In this document: one piece after another, positions 44,641-55,600 of the stretch
Layout: each line of letters begins with the position of its first letter
Position numbering within the stretch: the stretch's first letter is position 1
DNA from: Undaria pinnatifida
Taxonomy: Eukaryota; Sar; Phaeophyceae; Laminariales; Alariaceae
Direction of reading: 5' to 3'
Length of the DNA stretch: 64,000 nt
NCBI GenBank assembly: GCA_012845835.1
Contig: JABAKD010000028.1
Coordinates: 6,548,796 to 6,612,795, forward strand
Position numbers and translations under genes: made by a program
Notes under the pieces: model-generated
What the model was told of the DNA's origin: nothing
The model's input: the letters and a program-made list of their open reading frames with translations, nothing else
Databases searched by the model: none

Positions 44641-44972
44641 CTACTACTGCCTACTACTACTACTGCTACTACTACTACTCTACTACTACTACTACTGCTA
44701 CTACTACTACTGCCTACTACTACTACTACTGCTACTACTACTACTACTACTACTACTACTGCTACTACTACTACTACTGCTACTACTACTACTAATACTA
44801 CTACTGCTACTACTACTACTACTGCTACTACTACAACTACTACTGCTACTACTACTACTGCTACTGCTACTGCTACTACTACTACTGCTACTACTACTAC
44901 TACTACTGCTACTACTACTACTGCTACTACTACTACTGCTACTACTACTGCTACTACAACTACTACTACTAC
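44637..44972 (+). repeat. CTA/CTG trinucleotide tract
   Basis: About 335 bp of (cta)n interrupted by ctg and rare ctc or caa. One frame reads poly-Thr/Ala, another poly-Tyr/Cys and the minus strand poly-Ser, all artefacts. Such long tracts are usually unstable. Confidence 0.95.
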
Positions 44973-44973
44973 G

Positions 44974-45047
44974 GACGTGTGCTACGATATCGGCAGCGTT
45001 TTTTGGCGAAACCATTTTCTGAACGACGCGGCTCTTCAGCATAAACT
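44974..45047 (-). mobile_element. MITE family A, truncated end A8
   Basis: 'gacgtgtgctacgatat' followed by 'ttttttggcgaaaccatttt', 'ctgaacgacgcggctctt' matches the right end of family A in inverse orientation (compare 56237 and 62272). The rest is missing, and it abuts the trinucleotide tract. Confidence 0.65.
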
Positions 45048-45127
45048 CGTCGGAACGCCGTTTTTTCAAATCAAAACCCTAACCAGGGAACAGAGGTTGT
45101 TGGCGAAGTACTGGCTACCCTGCCCAC

Positions 45128-45420
45128 CTTAGCATGCAGTAGTTTCCTCGTTTACTGGCTTATTTTGGTTCGTTTTGTGTTAGTCCTCGGGTAGGCGCGA
45201 CGCTGAGAGCGCACTCAGCGCGGCGTTTATCCCGACATCTTATCACCGTACTTGCTTGGAATGGTTGGTGTGGGCGCACAAAAATACAACAGTAACAGGG
45301 TCAATGCGCTGGACGCTTGTCCTGGCTAAAATAACGTGTGTATGCCGTTCCAACTCCCCTGTTCAGGGTTCGAGGCCAGCGAATTGCTTCTTCAATACAT
45401 TGATTGATCCAATATGACCT
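45128..45420 (+). mobile_element. tRNA-derived repeat, family 2, copy 1
   Basis: It contains a perfect pol III box B, ggttcgaggcc (45368-45378), preceded at about 65 nt by a box-A-region-like 'gggtcaatgcgctggacgct'. The upstream part ('ttagcatg.agtagttt.ctcgttta') and the tail recur at 45523-45805 in the same orientation. The tail runs into repeat D, copy 3 (45400-45512). It is best read as a SINE-like or LTR-linked unit; no tRNA cloverleaf closes. Confidence 0.55.
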
Positions 45421-45522
45421 GTATAATGAGTGTCAACCCCTGTCATTCCTCTGTTTGAACAAGTCGAAAGCCAGAGAACAGAGATTGTGATAGAAATACG
45501 GACCACCCCACCTACCTGGCTT

Positions 45523-45805
45523 AGCATGAGGTAGTTTCGTCGTTTACCATCTTGGTTAGCCTTGTTTTTATTCTTGGATAGGTGCGGTGCTGAGAGCACG
45601 CTTTAGCGCGGAGTTTACACCGGGCGAGATCCTCCTGCCGGGACAGGAGGCCAAATTTAATCCAATACTTAATATAGATGATTGATGTCGGCGCACAAGA
45701 ATATAACAGCAACAGGATCAATGCGCTGGACACTTGTCCTGGCTAAACAACGCCATGTTCCGTGTCAACTCCGTGTGCAGGGTTCGAGGCCAGCAAACTG
45801 CGTCT
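45523..45805 (+). mobile_element. tRNA-derived repeat, family 2, copy 2
   Basis: Direct repeat of 45128-45420 with box B ggttcgaggcc at 45780-45790 and 'ggatcaatgcgctggacact'. It has an extra block 'gggcgagatcctcctgccgg' (45627-45645), also present inverted at 63438-63470, linking this family to the window's right end. Confidence 0.6.
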
Positions 45806-45809
45806 TCGA

Positions 45810-47720
45810 TACATCGCCGCAACCGTTTTCGTGGGCGTACCATGCGGCAAGCACCCGTGCGCGAGTCAGGATACAGCTGCCCGAGGCCGGTTGCGGAAGG
45901 TAGCCTTTTGGCTGATTGTTTCCAGGTGATTTTATGGCGCTAAGTGAATATCATTGGCAGTTGGTGGCTGTCCCTTCGGATAGGACTCAAAGTCAACGCT
46001 TTGTCCTGTCTTTGCACGGTCGAGTCTGTTTTCAGATGCCATGCTACAGTGCTGCTGGAGGGGGGGGCAACAACGGTCGGCGGAATCAAACTTATATTCT
46101 GGGTATGACGACTCCACATATATATGCTGTGAATGCCTTGCCTATCATGTTGACAACAGCCACACAAAAACGGACAAAAGCTACGTGTAGTGTCTAGTCA
46201 CTGATGTTACGAATGCACTTTAAGTCGCTCTGAGGGCCTCTTTTTCAGCTGTTCGGAGCCCCTTGCGAGGGCGGCTGAACTTTTTTCCGGTTGTGTGTGT
46301 TTCGGTTTCGCGACACGCGAGGCCGGCCGTGGATGGTTCCGTCACGCTGCATCAACAAAAAAAACTTGAACGGCCGGTAGCGGAAACGGGGGCATCCCCC
46401 CGGTCATAGCCCTACCCAACGCCGTTTGTGGTCTACACTCGTGAAACGTCGGTGGCAACAACTGGAGAATCCTGGATTATGCCCAGTTTTACACACGCCA
46501 CGTGCCTGGTACACGCCAAAATGGTTTATATATATATATATATTCGCTGGTTCTGGTTTTGAATTTCCATGTCAGGGTACGCTATGTTGTTTTTAACTTG
46601 TTACTTGACTGAGCCCCCGTGGAGTTCGGATGGATTATCAGGCGTGACTACGAGTACCTCAGCAGCTGGCCGGGGATAAGACACTGGTTCATACACGGAG
46701 ACTTGTTCTTCCCCAAAAAGCGTACAAACAAGTACATGCGCAGGTGCAGACATGGGCATATGCCCAGGCTGAGGCATAGACACAGCCACAGCCACAGCCG
46801 CAGCCACGACCGCTGCCACAGACCCTTAACTCATACCGTGTCTGTCGAACTTCCATGGTTTGGTACACCTGCTCCTCCCGACAAACCACAGACACTGGTT
46901 CAAACATCCACCGCAAACCGGCGTGGCGTAAAACAGGGCACCCGTAACAAAACTTCAAGAATTGACTCGCACCCGTACTGCAGTTTCAACTCCGTACGTA
47001 GTGTCTTTTACGTTTCGCTGCACGCTCACTTGCCCCCCCTCCCCCCTTTCCTAATCCCGCTTGATCAGCTAAGTATCTCCCCCTCCTTGCTGCATTGTAA
47101 AAGGCACAGCAGTCCTGGGCATTGACCACAAAGGCATACAACTGCTGCAGCGGTAGCAGGATCTTCAATACACATAATCACAGTCGTTCCCTATGCGCGG
47201 CCTTGAAACCTCCCCACCGCTACTCGGTTCGAGTGTCGGTGGAAATTTTACCGCACGGACGAGCATATCAAATATTTTGTCGACACTAAACAAACTCGTA
47301 GGAAAAGAGCGCGCGCGATCTCTCGATCACCCCGCGCGCACAATCCATCTCTTCAATACAGACACACCGCACAAAAACCTCGAAGCTGCTGGGATTGACC
47401 TTTACCCCTTTTCCTCTTTGTTTGTCCCCACGCCGCGTAACCGACATTGCCGTAGGACGCAGGGAGCTACACTATAACAGTACGTTATACCCCCAGTTCT
47501 CACTACCTAGTTGAGACCGCCTGCTCGAGCGGCTAGCTATGCGCCTAGCACGCTAAAAGAATACTGCGACGCGGCGGAGCAACACACAACGATGTGTCGA
47601 GATGCTCGCCATGTCGCCGCGAAACCGAAATCTACCTAAGGCGACCCGCGCGAGTGCTTCTGAGCCGCCGAAAAACAGGCAAAGGCCCTGGAGATGACCC
47701 CTTATCGTGTACTTCATCGG
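45810..47720. other. Unassigned region with short repeats
   Basis: It contains a (TA)n run near 46527-46544 and a CAGCCA/CAGCCG tract at 46780-46815. The 168-codon frame at 46619-47125 spans that tract and is not supported. No gene recognised. Confidence 0.35.
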
Positions 47721-47725
47721 TAAGC

Positions 47726-47788
47726 GTTGACTGCTACTAGCAGAGTACCGATAGATTGACTGCTACTAGCAGGGTACCGATAGATCTT
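47726..47788 (+). repeat. Short tandem duplication
   Basis: 'ttgactgctactagcag' followed by 'gtaccgatagat' occurs twice with one difference, a 33-bp unit. Confidence 0.8.
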
Positions 47789-47844
47789 GCAAATAACCGA
47801 CGCCTATGCTTCTAAAAAGAAAGATGCCGAGAGGTGTTCCCTAA

Positions 47845-47940
47845 CTAAACTAATACCCGAAGGACAGCGTCGGTGCCACGTGCGCCCGCTCGCTCTGCGA
47901 GCCGCTTTTTTTTTTCTCTCTCACGAAAATCGAAGCTCAA
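47845..47940 (-). pseudogene. Decayed duplicate of the 48.15-kb exon end
   Basis: On the minus strand 'cgtgagagagaaaaaaaaaa' and 'gcggctcgcagagcgagc' parallel the end of the exon at 48150-48392 (cgcgagggagaaagagaagc, ggtagagcgagcgcg). Codons are shifted and the stop differs. It is a degenerate local duplication. Confidence 0.5.
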
Positions 47941-47969
47941 CTGAATCTACCCAGGCCGTCAGCTCGCAC

Positions 47970-48135
47970 CCTCTGTCCCACTGGAGTCCCAAATCCTGGG
48001 AATGTACACCCTCCGTTCCACTGCAGCCCCTAAATCCTGGCACCACACACCTCCCCTCTCATTGCAGCCCCAAATCCTGGAATCACACACTCTCTGTCCC
48101 GCTGCAGCCCCAAACCCTGGCACCACAGCCCTACG
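47970..48135 (+). repeat. 43-bp minisatellite, about four units
   Basis: Each unit carries 'ctctgtcccactg(c/g)ag(t/c)ccc' followed by 'aaatcctgg(a/c)a'. It lies between the exon at 48150 and its decayed duplicate and separates the two. Confidence 0.8.
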
Positions 48136-48149
48136 TCACGCACCAAAAC

Positions 48150-48392
48150 CTAAAACCCGAGGGACAGTATCGGCGCCATACGCGCTCGCTCTACCAACCG
48201 CTTCTCTTTCTCCCTCGCGAAATCCTCTTGGAGTCGTTGCAGACCCGCTGCCATCGACGGGGACAGGTCCATCGAGTCCCCTCGAGCGCAGGAGATGGCT
48301 AACAGCGTGTGCCGAACCCCCACACCGTGCTTTAGAAGCCGGTACGTGGCTATCACCGCGGCGGAGGTGCTGGTGCCGCTTCGACAATTCAC
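48150..48392 (-). CDS. Candidate terminal exon, unknown protein
   Basis: The frame ends 'LQRLQEDFAREKEKRLVERA' 'RMAPILSLGF' and TAG at 48150. Earlier it reads 'VIATYRLLKHGVGVRHTLLA' and 'SMDLSPSMAAG'. The amphipathic helix and the 'LLKHG' motif suggest real coding sequence, possibly the end of an ankyrin-type gene like the one immediately upstream on the same strand. The 5' border is unclear (acceptor-like 'ttgtcgaag' near 48378). It could be an alternative last exon of the 49.4-61.8 kb gene or a separate duplicated gene. Confidence 0.4.
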   Translation of the reverse strand: MNCRSGTSTSAAVIATYRLLKHGVGVRHTLLAISCARGDSMDLSPSMAAGLQRLQEDFAREKEKRLVERARMAPILSLGF

Positions 48393-48504
48393 CAGGATTT
48401 TTTTCCTTCTCCGGACCTGCCGATGGTCGTGGTGGCGGGGTGATAGAGGGGGTTAGCAGCTGACTGATTCTGTGATACCCACCCAAAAAAAAAAAGCGAT
48501 GTTC

Positions 48505-48705
48505 TTTAATAGCCGTTCCATGACTGCTCGACGCAAGGAAAGATGCTACGAATAAATAAACTTCAAGTGTATTCTTGTTTGCTGCAACGGACTATCGAAC
48601 GACGACGTCGGGTTGGCAAGGGGGACCGTACATTTCAGAAGACACGGCGGGGAACTGGTTTCAAAAGAGTAGCTTTGTCTGCAAAACGCAAAGCAACAGA
48701 CAACG
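48505..48705 (+). mobile_element. MITE family B, copy B3 (ends lost)
   Basis: Shares 'catgactgctcgac.caagga', 'gacgtcggg.tggcaag', 'atttcag.ag' and 'ggaactggtttcaaaa' with copies at 55934 and 57272. The C7/G7 termini are missing. Confidence 0.65.
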
Positions 48706-48709
48706 CGGT

Positions 48710-49370
48710 GTTTATTGTGTTTTGACAGAGATCGTTTGTTTTGAGCGCAATTAAATGAAAGCCACACGGTTTAGTCTCCGCCGCCGTTTCTTAGAGTAGT
48801 AGTATCGCTAGTATCGCTAGTATCGCGTGCTTACCGCCTTGAACAAGAAGCTAGCGATGACCCTTGTGTGCTGAGCTACCATGATCCACGGCCTCTGCGA
48901 AGTGTCGTCGTCGTCCACCTGCCCTCGGCGAGCAAGGAAAAGTGCAAAACAATAGACAGCCGTTGGAACCGATACGTCCGGGGGAACAGCGCACACTAAA
49001 GATGGTCGTTGACAACGTTCGATGCCACTGAAGGCACGCCTCCGGAGCGCGAAATCTCTGAACGTAGGAGATGCCGCATCGCTATACTATAGTATACGTG
49101 GGGGAGGGTTGGGCGGAAAACTTGCGAGACGGTCCACGCACCCAGACACCAGACGCGTGGCACGGTGGAAGTGGCCATTACTGTGCTGAGGTTCCCCGCT
49201 TGAGGGTCTCTCTAACCCTCACCCTAAGATTAGACTCTTTAGGAAATGTAATAAATAAAAATGCAGCGTCACGCACAATCCTTGTGGTCTGCTGTAGGTG
49301 CATGCAGTAGTCCAAATACACAAATGTTGTTCCAACGAACATTGAACAGTCCATCTCTTGGGAATCACCG
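48710..49370. other. Stretch downstream of the ankyrin gene
   Basis: A short direct repeat 'agtatcgct' (three times) lies near 48800. A small CCCTAA-like word (ctaaccctcaccctaagatt) is at 49211. No gene supported. Confidence 0.3.
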
Positions 49371-49619
49371 TTAGTCAGAACTATCTAAACCAAGAAAAAC
49401 CACTGCGGCACCCCCGATCACAGCACGCCTCCGTGGCACTACCAGTCCCTCGCTCCGGCGCACCTCGACCTCCACGGTGAGGTTGTCCACGTCCGGGTCG
49501 TCGTCCAACCAGGCGAGCTTCTTGTCCGGAAACCGGGGATCTACTATCGTGAGAATCGCCTCAAAGCGCTGGTCGGAGGCCCACACCGGATGCGCCGCTG
49601 CGTGTGACCCCTGCCACAT
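49371..49619 (-). CDS. Ankyrin gene, terminal exon
   Basis: Acceptor 'ccattttcag' then 82 codons and TAA. The peptide is globular: 'MWQGSHAAAHPVWASDQRFE', 'AILTIVDPRFPDKKLAWLDD' and 'VDNLTVEVEVRRSEGLVVPR'. The phase fits the donor at 51904. This is the best-looking terminal exon on this strand. Confidence 0.6.
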   Translation of the reverse strand: MWQGSHAAAHPVWASDQRFEAILTIVDPRFPDKKLAWLDDDPDVDNLTVEVEVRRSEGLVVPRRRAVIGGAAVVFLGLDSSD

Positions 49620-52600
49620 CTGAAAATGGTTGCAGGTTCGCAGTGGGCGGCGAAGAGTTGAGGAGGGTGGGGGTAGGTACTCAGTAGCATGCGTGTCCGT
49701 AAATCCTTGCATCCCACAACGCCGAAAAGGCGCACGTTGTTGGGTTTTCACCGACCAGGCAGTTATTTGTTACACCAAGGGGGGGGGGGGGGGGTCGAAG
49801 TTTTTTTTCTTTCTTTGGTTGTGGGCGTTTCTTGTTTGCGGTTTAGTGGCTTCCTTCTACCCCTTCGAACTCCTAACCATTTTACCGTTCTGTGCTCTCA
49901 ACGGTGGCTACTCCTGCGTCTGTTTTGCCCAGTATCCATTTCATCCCTACCCGCATCTGCCCCACGTCCCGCCCATCGAAATATCCGTTTGTTTTTGTTA
50001 GCAACGTCTACACATACCCGCTTCATCTTCTCCTCAAGCATTCATCTACTTTCGTTCTAGCTTAGCTATAACGTACTCCTCCTATCGTTCCGTCTAGTTC
50101 TACTTGTCGTACATCTTGTGTGTGTGCCTCTCTTCTTACTCATTTAGCCTGCCTGTTTGTCTGCCTCATCCCACCATTATACTGCTGGGTTGCATACCAT
50201 CAACCTCTTCCCTCTGACTTTACTTACTGCGGCCGTTACCAATTGCTCCCATCCCTCTATGATCCTCGCTCATGCAATATCCCAATCTATGTCGTCGCTC
50301 TGTGCTGTACCTATGCGTCGTTTTTGATCCGATAGTTCAAAAAATAAATGCGTCTGCATTTTGGGCCATCTCTTGAAACTTTTGCTATTTATGTTTCACT
50401 TCTAGTTTTATATATTCTCCGTCTCTGTACAGTTTCCGACCGCGCAAAAATTGATCACTCTCGTCTGTTGACTCTCTGTTACTCTGTTCACAGGGGAGGG
50501 GGTGAAAATGGACTTTTTATATTCTGGTTTGGCGCTGTGTTAGACATCCCTTTTTTCGCGATAATGTTATCGTCGAGGAGACAAACACTCCGGTCAGTTT
50601 TCACTCGGACTCAGCAGCTTCGACCCACAGGTCTGGCAGGGTGGGTGAGAAGAGGGGGAGTGTCACGGAGTGCCGCCAACGGGAATGGTATTGTAGGCGC
50701 ATGATTGTGCACACCTGAAGGATTAGAGGTGATGTACGCAGTCTGGTAGGTTTTGCTTGTGCTCCAAGAACACTGAACAGTCTTTCTCCGCTCAACGAAC
50801 GCCCTACCGCGTTCTTTGCCATGGTTGCTGGGTGCTGCGAGTTCGTACACCGCAGCGCGGCATGCGGTTGTGCTTACGGACATCGAAAGCTTAAAACATA
50901 CATGGCCTCGTCCTTTGCCTCAGTAGACTGCGAAGAACGGAGCTCCCACCCCGGCGAAACATTGGACGCGCGTGGTACGATAGAGGTATACCTTTTTTTG
51001 GCATTTTTTTTCTGAATGACCCAAAATCGTCGGAAGTAGGCCATTTTTTTTGCATGATTCTCCTCGTTGTGTACCTGGGCCATGTTTTTTTTTGTCCGGT
51101 CTAGCAGTTTATTTTTATCAAAAATCAGTATTTTGGGAGAGGTATCAAGCTCCCAAAATGAGAAACCTCGGGAAAAAAATGGTGCACTTCTATCGTAGCA
51201 CGCGTCAGTTGTCCTACTTTTCTTCGCCCAAGCTTTTTCTTGTGAACGCTTATGACCCTCCCCCCTCACCCCATCCATCACATAGCTCTCCCGCTGCTGG
51301 GGTTGGCGTCGGTTGGTAACGACGCTGGTAAACACGCCTCTGGCGTGAACTAGACCACCTGGGTACCGTGTTTTGATTATCGTCTTTATTGTTTGGCGGT
51401 AACCGAGATGGTGTTGAGTTAGATCATATCGTGCGGACTGAAGGACCTCAGTTCCTCGTAAGGGGGGTGATATCACCTAGTGTGCATAAGGCAAGGCGCC
51501 AACCAGGGATTTACAGGGTATCCCCGTTGTTGTCTCTGGAAGCTGCCACACCAGAAAACAAGTAAATTAATTCGAAGCTATCGTCATTCATATGCAAGAA
51601 AGTACGCCCAAGGTGTGGAAGTCCGCCTCAGAAGTGGTTCTTGGCAGCACAAGTGGTTCTTGCTAGGATTCAGCTCACCCTTCGTTCGACTCGCCGAACT
51701 CCTCAAGGTGCTTCGCACTTGGTGCACGCGATGCCTGCCTGGTCCTTGAAACCCCAACGTGCTCCGTCCCCGCATTGTAGGGATGCGAGGGTCTATCGTC
51801 TTGAGGCTACGGTTATTCATTATATAGGTACACCCTTCCCCCTCACCCCCCCCCTCCCCCCCCGTCGGCTTTCTCTACGCGCAGTTTCGAGGTATGTTCT
51901 CACCCGTGCTCCGGATTCCGTGAGGACCTCGTGTGCAGGTTCTGCCCTCAAGAACGCCTCCAACAGGGCGGATGTTTTTATTTGTCGTGCATTTAACGCC
52001 GCGTCCAGAGGAGTCTGGCCGGTCTTTTGCAGAAGCGAGTGGTGTCAGGTAAAACGAACAAGGGATATGTGGTGAGGTGAAATCATGTATGGAAGCCGGA
52101 ATTCGTAGGTGGTACTCGTAGTTGGTCTGGATACACAACAGTCACCACGCAAAGTAGACTATACCGGGAGTTGGAGTGAAAAGTCCATATATTTCATCCG
52201 ATTTGTTTTTGTTTTTGCACCTCCCATGCACCCACCCACTCACCCATCCACCCACCCACCCACCCATTCATCCACACCCACCCACTCATCTACACCCACA
52301 TCATGAGAGCAGCTATCGTCTTTTTTTCAGGGTTTTTTTACGAGGCAATAGTACAACACGTTACTAACGTCAATGATTTTTTTAGAGTTTGTAGAGGAGT
52401 TATATACCCTTCATGGGAGACGACCCCCCGCAATTTTTCAATTTTCAGGCACGGGCGTCGTAGCTGCGCCGCAACCTGTAAAATAACTCGGGAAGCCGGG
52501 GCGATCGTTGATATTTGTATTGTGGCTTTTGGTTCGATTGCTCCTGTTTCACTGCATGCCCGCGGGTCGTCACTCTGGCAGCACTCCAGACAGCAGGCGC

Positions 52601-55600
52601 GTTCGTCTGTGCTCACGACTACCGTGCGGTTCCTACGGTGCAGGCAGCCGCTGTAGTTTGTAGCCGCGAGTTGGTTAGTTGTGGGAACGGGGGAACTCTA
52701 TGTTGTAGTTGAGTGGATGTCCGCGGCCATGTTCAGTTTGCACATTGGACCTTTTCACTTGTGCGCCTTCTTCGTATCGTGCGTTTTAGGCGGGAAAGCG
52801 TAGTATTTCCCGGATCAATTTTGATTTGTTGGTTTTTCGGATCTTCCTAGGGCTCAGCACCTTTGTGTGACCACGAACTCTAGATTATTACAAGAGGTAA
52901 TGTGAGACGACAACAACAACAACAACTCCCACACTCACCCACACACGCGCAAGTCATGCACAAACACACACACCTTACTGGTGGCATACGGAGACGCTCG
53001 TCTCGACAGTAGCCCCTCCGCCACCTTCACCATGCCGATGTGAGCCGCGCAGTGCAGCGCGGTCCACCCCCACTCGATGTCCAGCGCACGGAGCGCGACG
53101 GAGTGCTCTAGGAACAGCGAAGCCATGTCGTCGCTCTTGGACAGGATGGCGTGCATCAGCGGAGTTCGCCTCTGGGGGGAGGGAAGAGGGGGTATGGATC
53201 GATACGCAGTTGGGAGTTATCGTGAGGTGGGGTTGAGATGGTGGGGAGGGGTGCACCATTTTTTCCCTGAAGGTTCTTGGCTTGAAGAGCTCTATACCTC
53301 ACCCAAAAAAAGTTTTTCAATACTTTTTTTTAGTAACGCAGTTGTTGAGAGTTATCATGAGGTGGGGTGGGAGTTGCGGGGGGGGGGGGGGGGGGGGGGG
53401 GGAGGCAAGGGCATCCTTTTTTCCCTGCAAGGCTCTTGATTTTTGAGGAGCTCTATACCTCACCCAAAAACAAACTTTTTTGACTGAAAATTGCAACCTG
53501 ATAAACAAACCCATGGGCTAGGTACGCAAAAGCTAAAAACACTGCGAAAACTAAAACGACCTTTTCAACAATTTTGGGTTTAAAACTCCAAAGTTGGGAC
53601 TTGAACTCGAGGGGAAAATTGAGGACGAAAATCGACGATTATTACGGCATCATCGGCCGCTGATGGTTGGGAGATGACAAAAATTGTGCCCGAACTACAA
53701 CAGTACAAAACCTCGTACGGGGCGGGACGAGACGGGACGGGTGCAGCATGATCCCTACTCGTACCGCTGCCCACTCACGCTATACTCCTAGATGCTTGAA
53801 AATATCGCAACATAGTGTTGGGTCGGAAAACGCAAATTGTAATAGTAATAGTAATGAAACCGACAACTATCATATACCGGGTAGTATATAAACCCAAGCA
53901 CAACACCACCCACAAAAAAGCAGGGTTTGAAACTTTTGAAAAAAATTGTGAGAAAACCTGTTCCTAATCTATTTTTTCCATGATTTCTCGCGTGTTGGGT
54001 TGGGTTGGTCTCGAATTGTGACCCTCAAAAGTTTCAGCACGGTTACTCTATATTTTTTCTACCGGGACTACTACCTAACGAAAGCTGATGTCCCGCAAAA
54101 CACGCTATCGGGCTGACATTACTAATAGCGCGTAAAGTCGCCAACTAGATAGTACTTGTCCAGGTCACAACTAGCAGCTGAGTGAGGCAAGTTGCCTATC
54201 TCGGCATCGATGCATCTTATTGGAGCACTTCTGGCTCGATGCGCAGCGTTCACGAGGAAAAACTACCAGACAAGCCAGGTACTACAGTAGCATATGGCAT
54301 ACTGGCCTTTTTCTTCCCCTATCAACTATGGTAACGATTGATTTATAGTAGGGTACGACTACATCAGGCGGTTGGATTTTGCTTCGCCTCCCAAGTAGCA
54401 ACTAGCAACTACTAGGTCTGAAGCCCGTTAGAAATACCCCACAACTGAGGGGCTACTTGCCAGCAAGATACACCATTGTTGGTTCTATAGCCCTACCCAA
54501 CTGAGCTACTTAGCTACTTGGTCACGTGACCCTAGGTAGCTCAGTGGGTAGTGCTAGATAACCAACAAAGGGTGGTGTGTCGTGAGTTCGATTCTCGCCG
54601 ACTGACTCTATATTTTTTATTTTCGAGCGTGCGCGCCGCTGGAAAACACTATGTAATGTTATGATAGCATGGTCCCCGAAGATTGCTGTAGCACGCGTCG
54701 AGGGGAAAGAGCCCCGGAGATCCCTGTTACGAAGTCGGCGAGATTCCATCAACGAACTCACAAAACAAAATATAGAGTATATACACACATCGTTGGTTAT
54801 GTAGCACAACCCACAGAGACACTGAGTGACGGCACTAACTACCTCAGTCGATAGTGCTACGATAGGGCTGCACACCGCTTTTTTTGTTAATACTACCCCT
54901 CAATTTGGGAGCTTAACACCTCTCCCAAAAGCTGGTTTTGGAGAAGAAAAAAAACTGCTATAAACCGGATGAAAATCCCATGGCCTAGGTGCACAACGAG
55001 GATCTTGCGAAAAGAAAAAAGGGCAATTTCCGACGATTTTGGGTTAAGGAGTGTCTTAAGTCATTCAGAACCCATTTCAGGCGAAAAGTGCTACCTCTAC
55101 CGTAGCACGCGTCAGTAGTTCAGTGGGTAGTGCTATAATAGGGATTCAGTAGTTCAGCGGGTAGTGCTATGAAACCAACCTGGAAACGTCGCAGGGATTG
55201 AGCACTATACAACCAACAACCATAACCAAGGAGTTATAGAGAGCGCCGACTATTATGATAGCGCAGTGGTGATGGCGTATCAGCATGTAGCAAAGTTTGC
55301 CGGTCACCCCGGTGGCGTGTCAGGGTATCCTCGAGCCTGGTGTAGCTCAGTTTCGTGAGCTCGAGTCCCCCCTAGTGCGTACTCGCATTAGTTCGCAGGG
55401 ACTTTTATTGCGCACAAATTGACTAGCGGAGAGCGCGAGAGCGTGAATTAGCAACACTCGATGAAAAATCGACGAGCAGTGGGATTCCTGAACCCTATAT
55501 GCTCGATAAATATTGAAGCCAAAAGAACCGGGGGGGGGGAAAGGGACGACACCTGTGTGTGACCACGGATTGTCCAGAAGAAGCTGGAAAGTAGAAGTGT

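Noticed and set aside
44593-45132. 179-codon Thr/Ala-rich ORF and the opposite poly-Ser ORF
   Set aside because: Both are translations of the CTA/CTG trinucleotide tract; the non-repeat end is a truncated MITE A terminus.
46619-47125. 168-codon plus-strand ORF
   Set aside because: It spans a CAGCCA microsatellite (His/Ser/Arg-rich) and has no recognised domain or splice support.
52935-53259. Reading the ankyrin exon as a stand-alone 73-codon gene
   Set aside because: The ORF start is internal; the acceptor at 53171 and donor at 52974 define an exact two-repeat exon.
54533-54605. A tRNA gene with good D- and T-arms
   Set aside because: The acceptor ends do not pair, and the same head recurs in fragments around it, as expected for tRNA-derived repeats.
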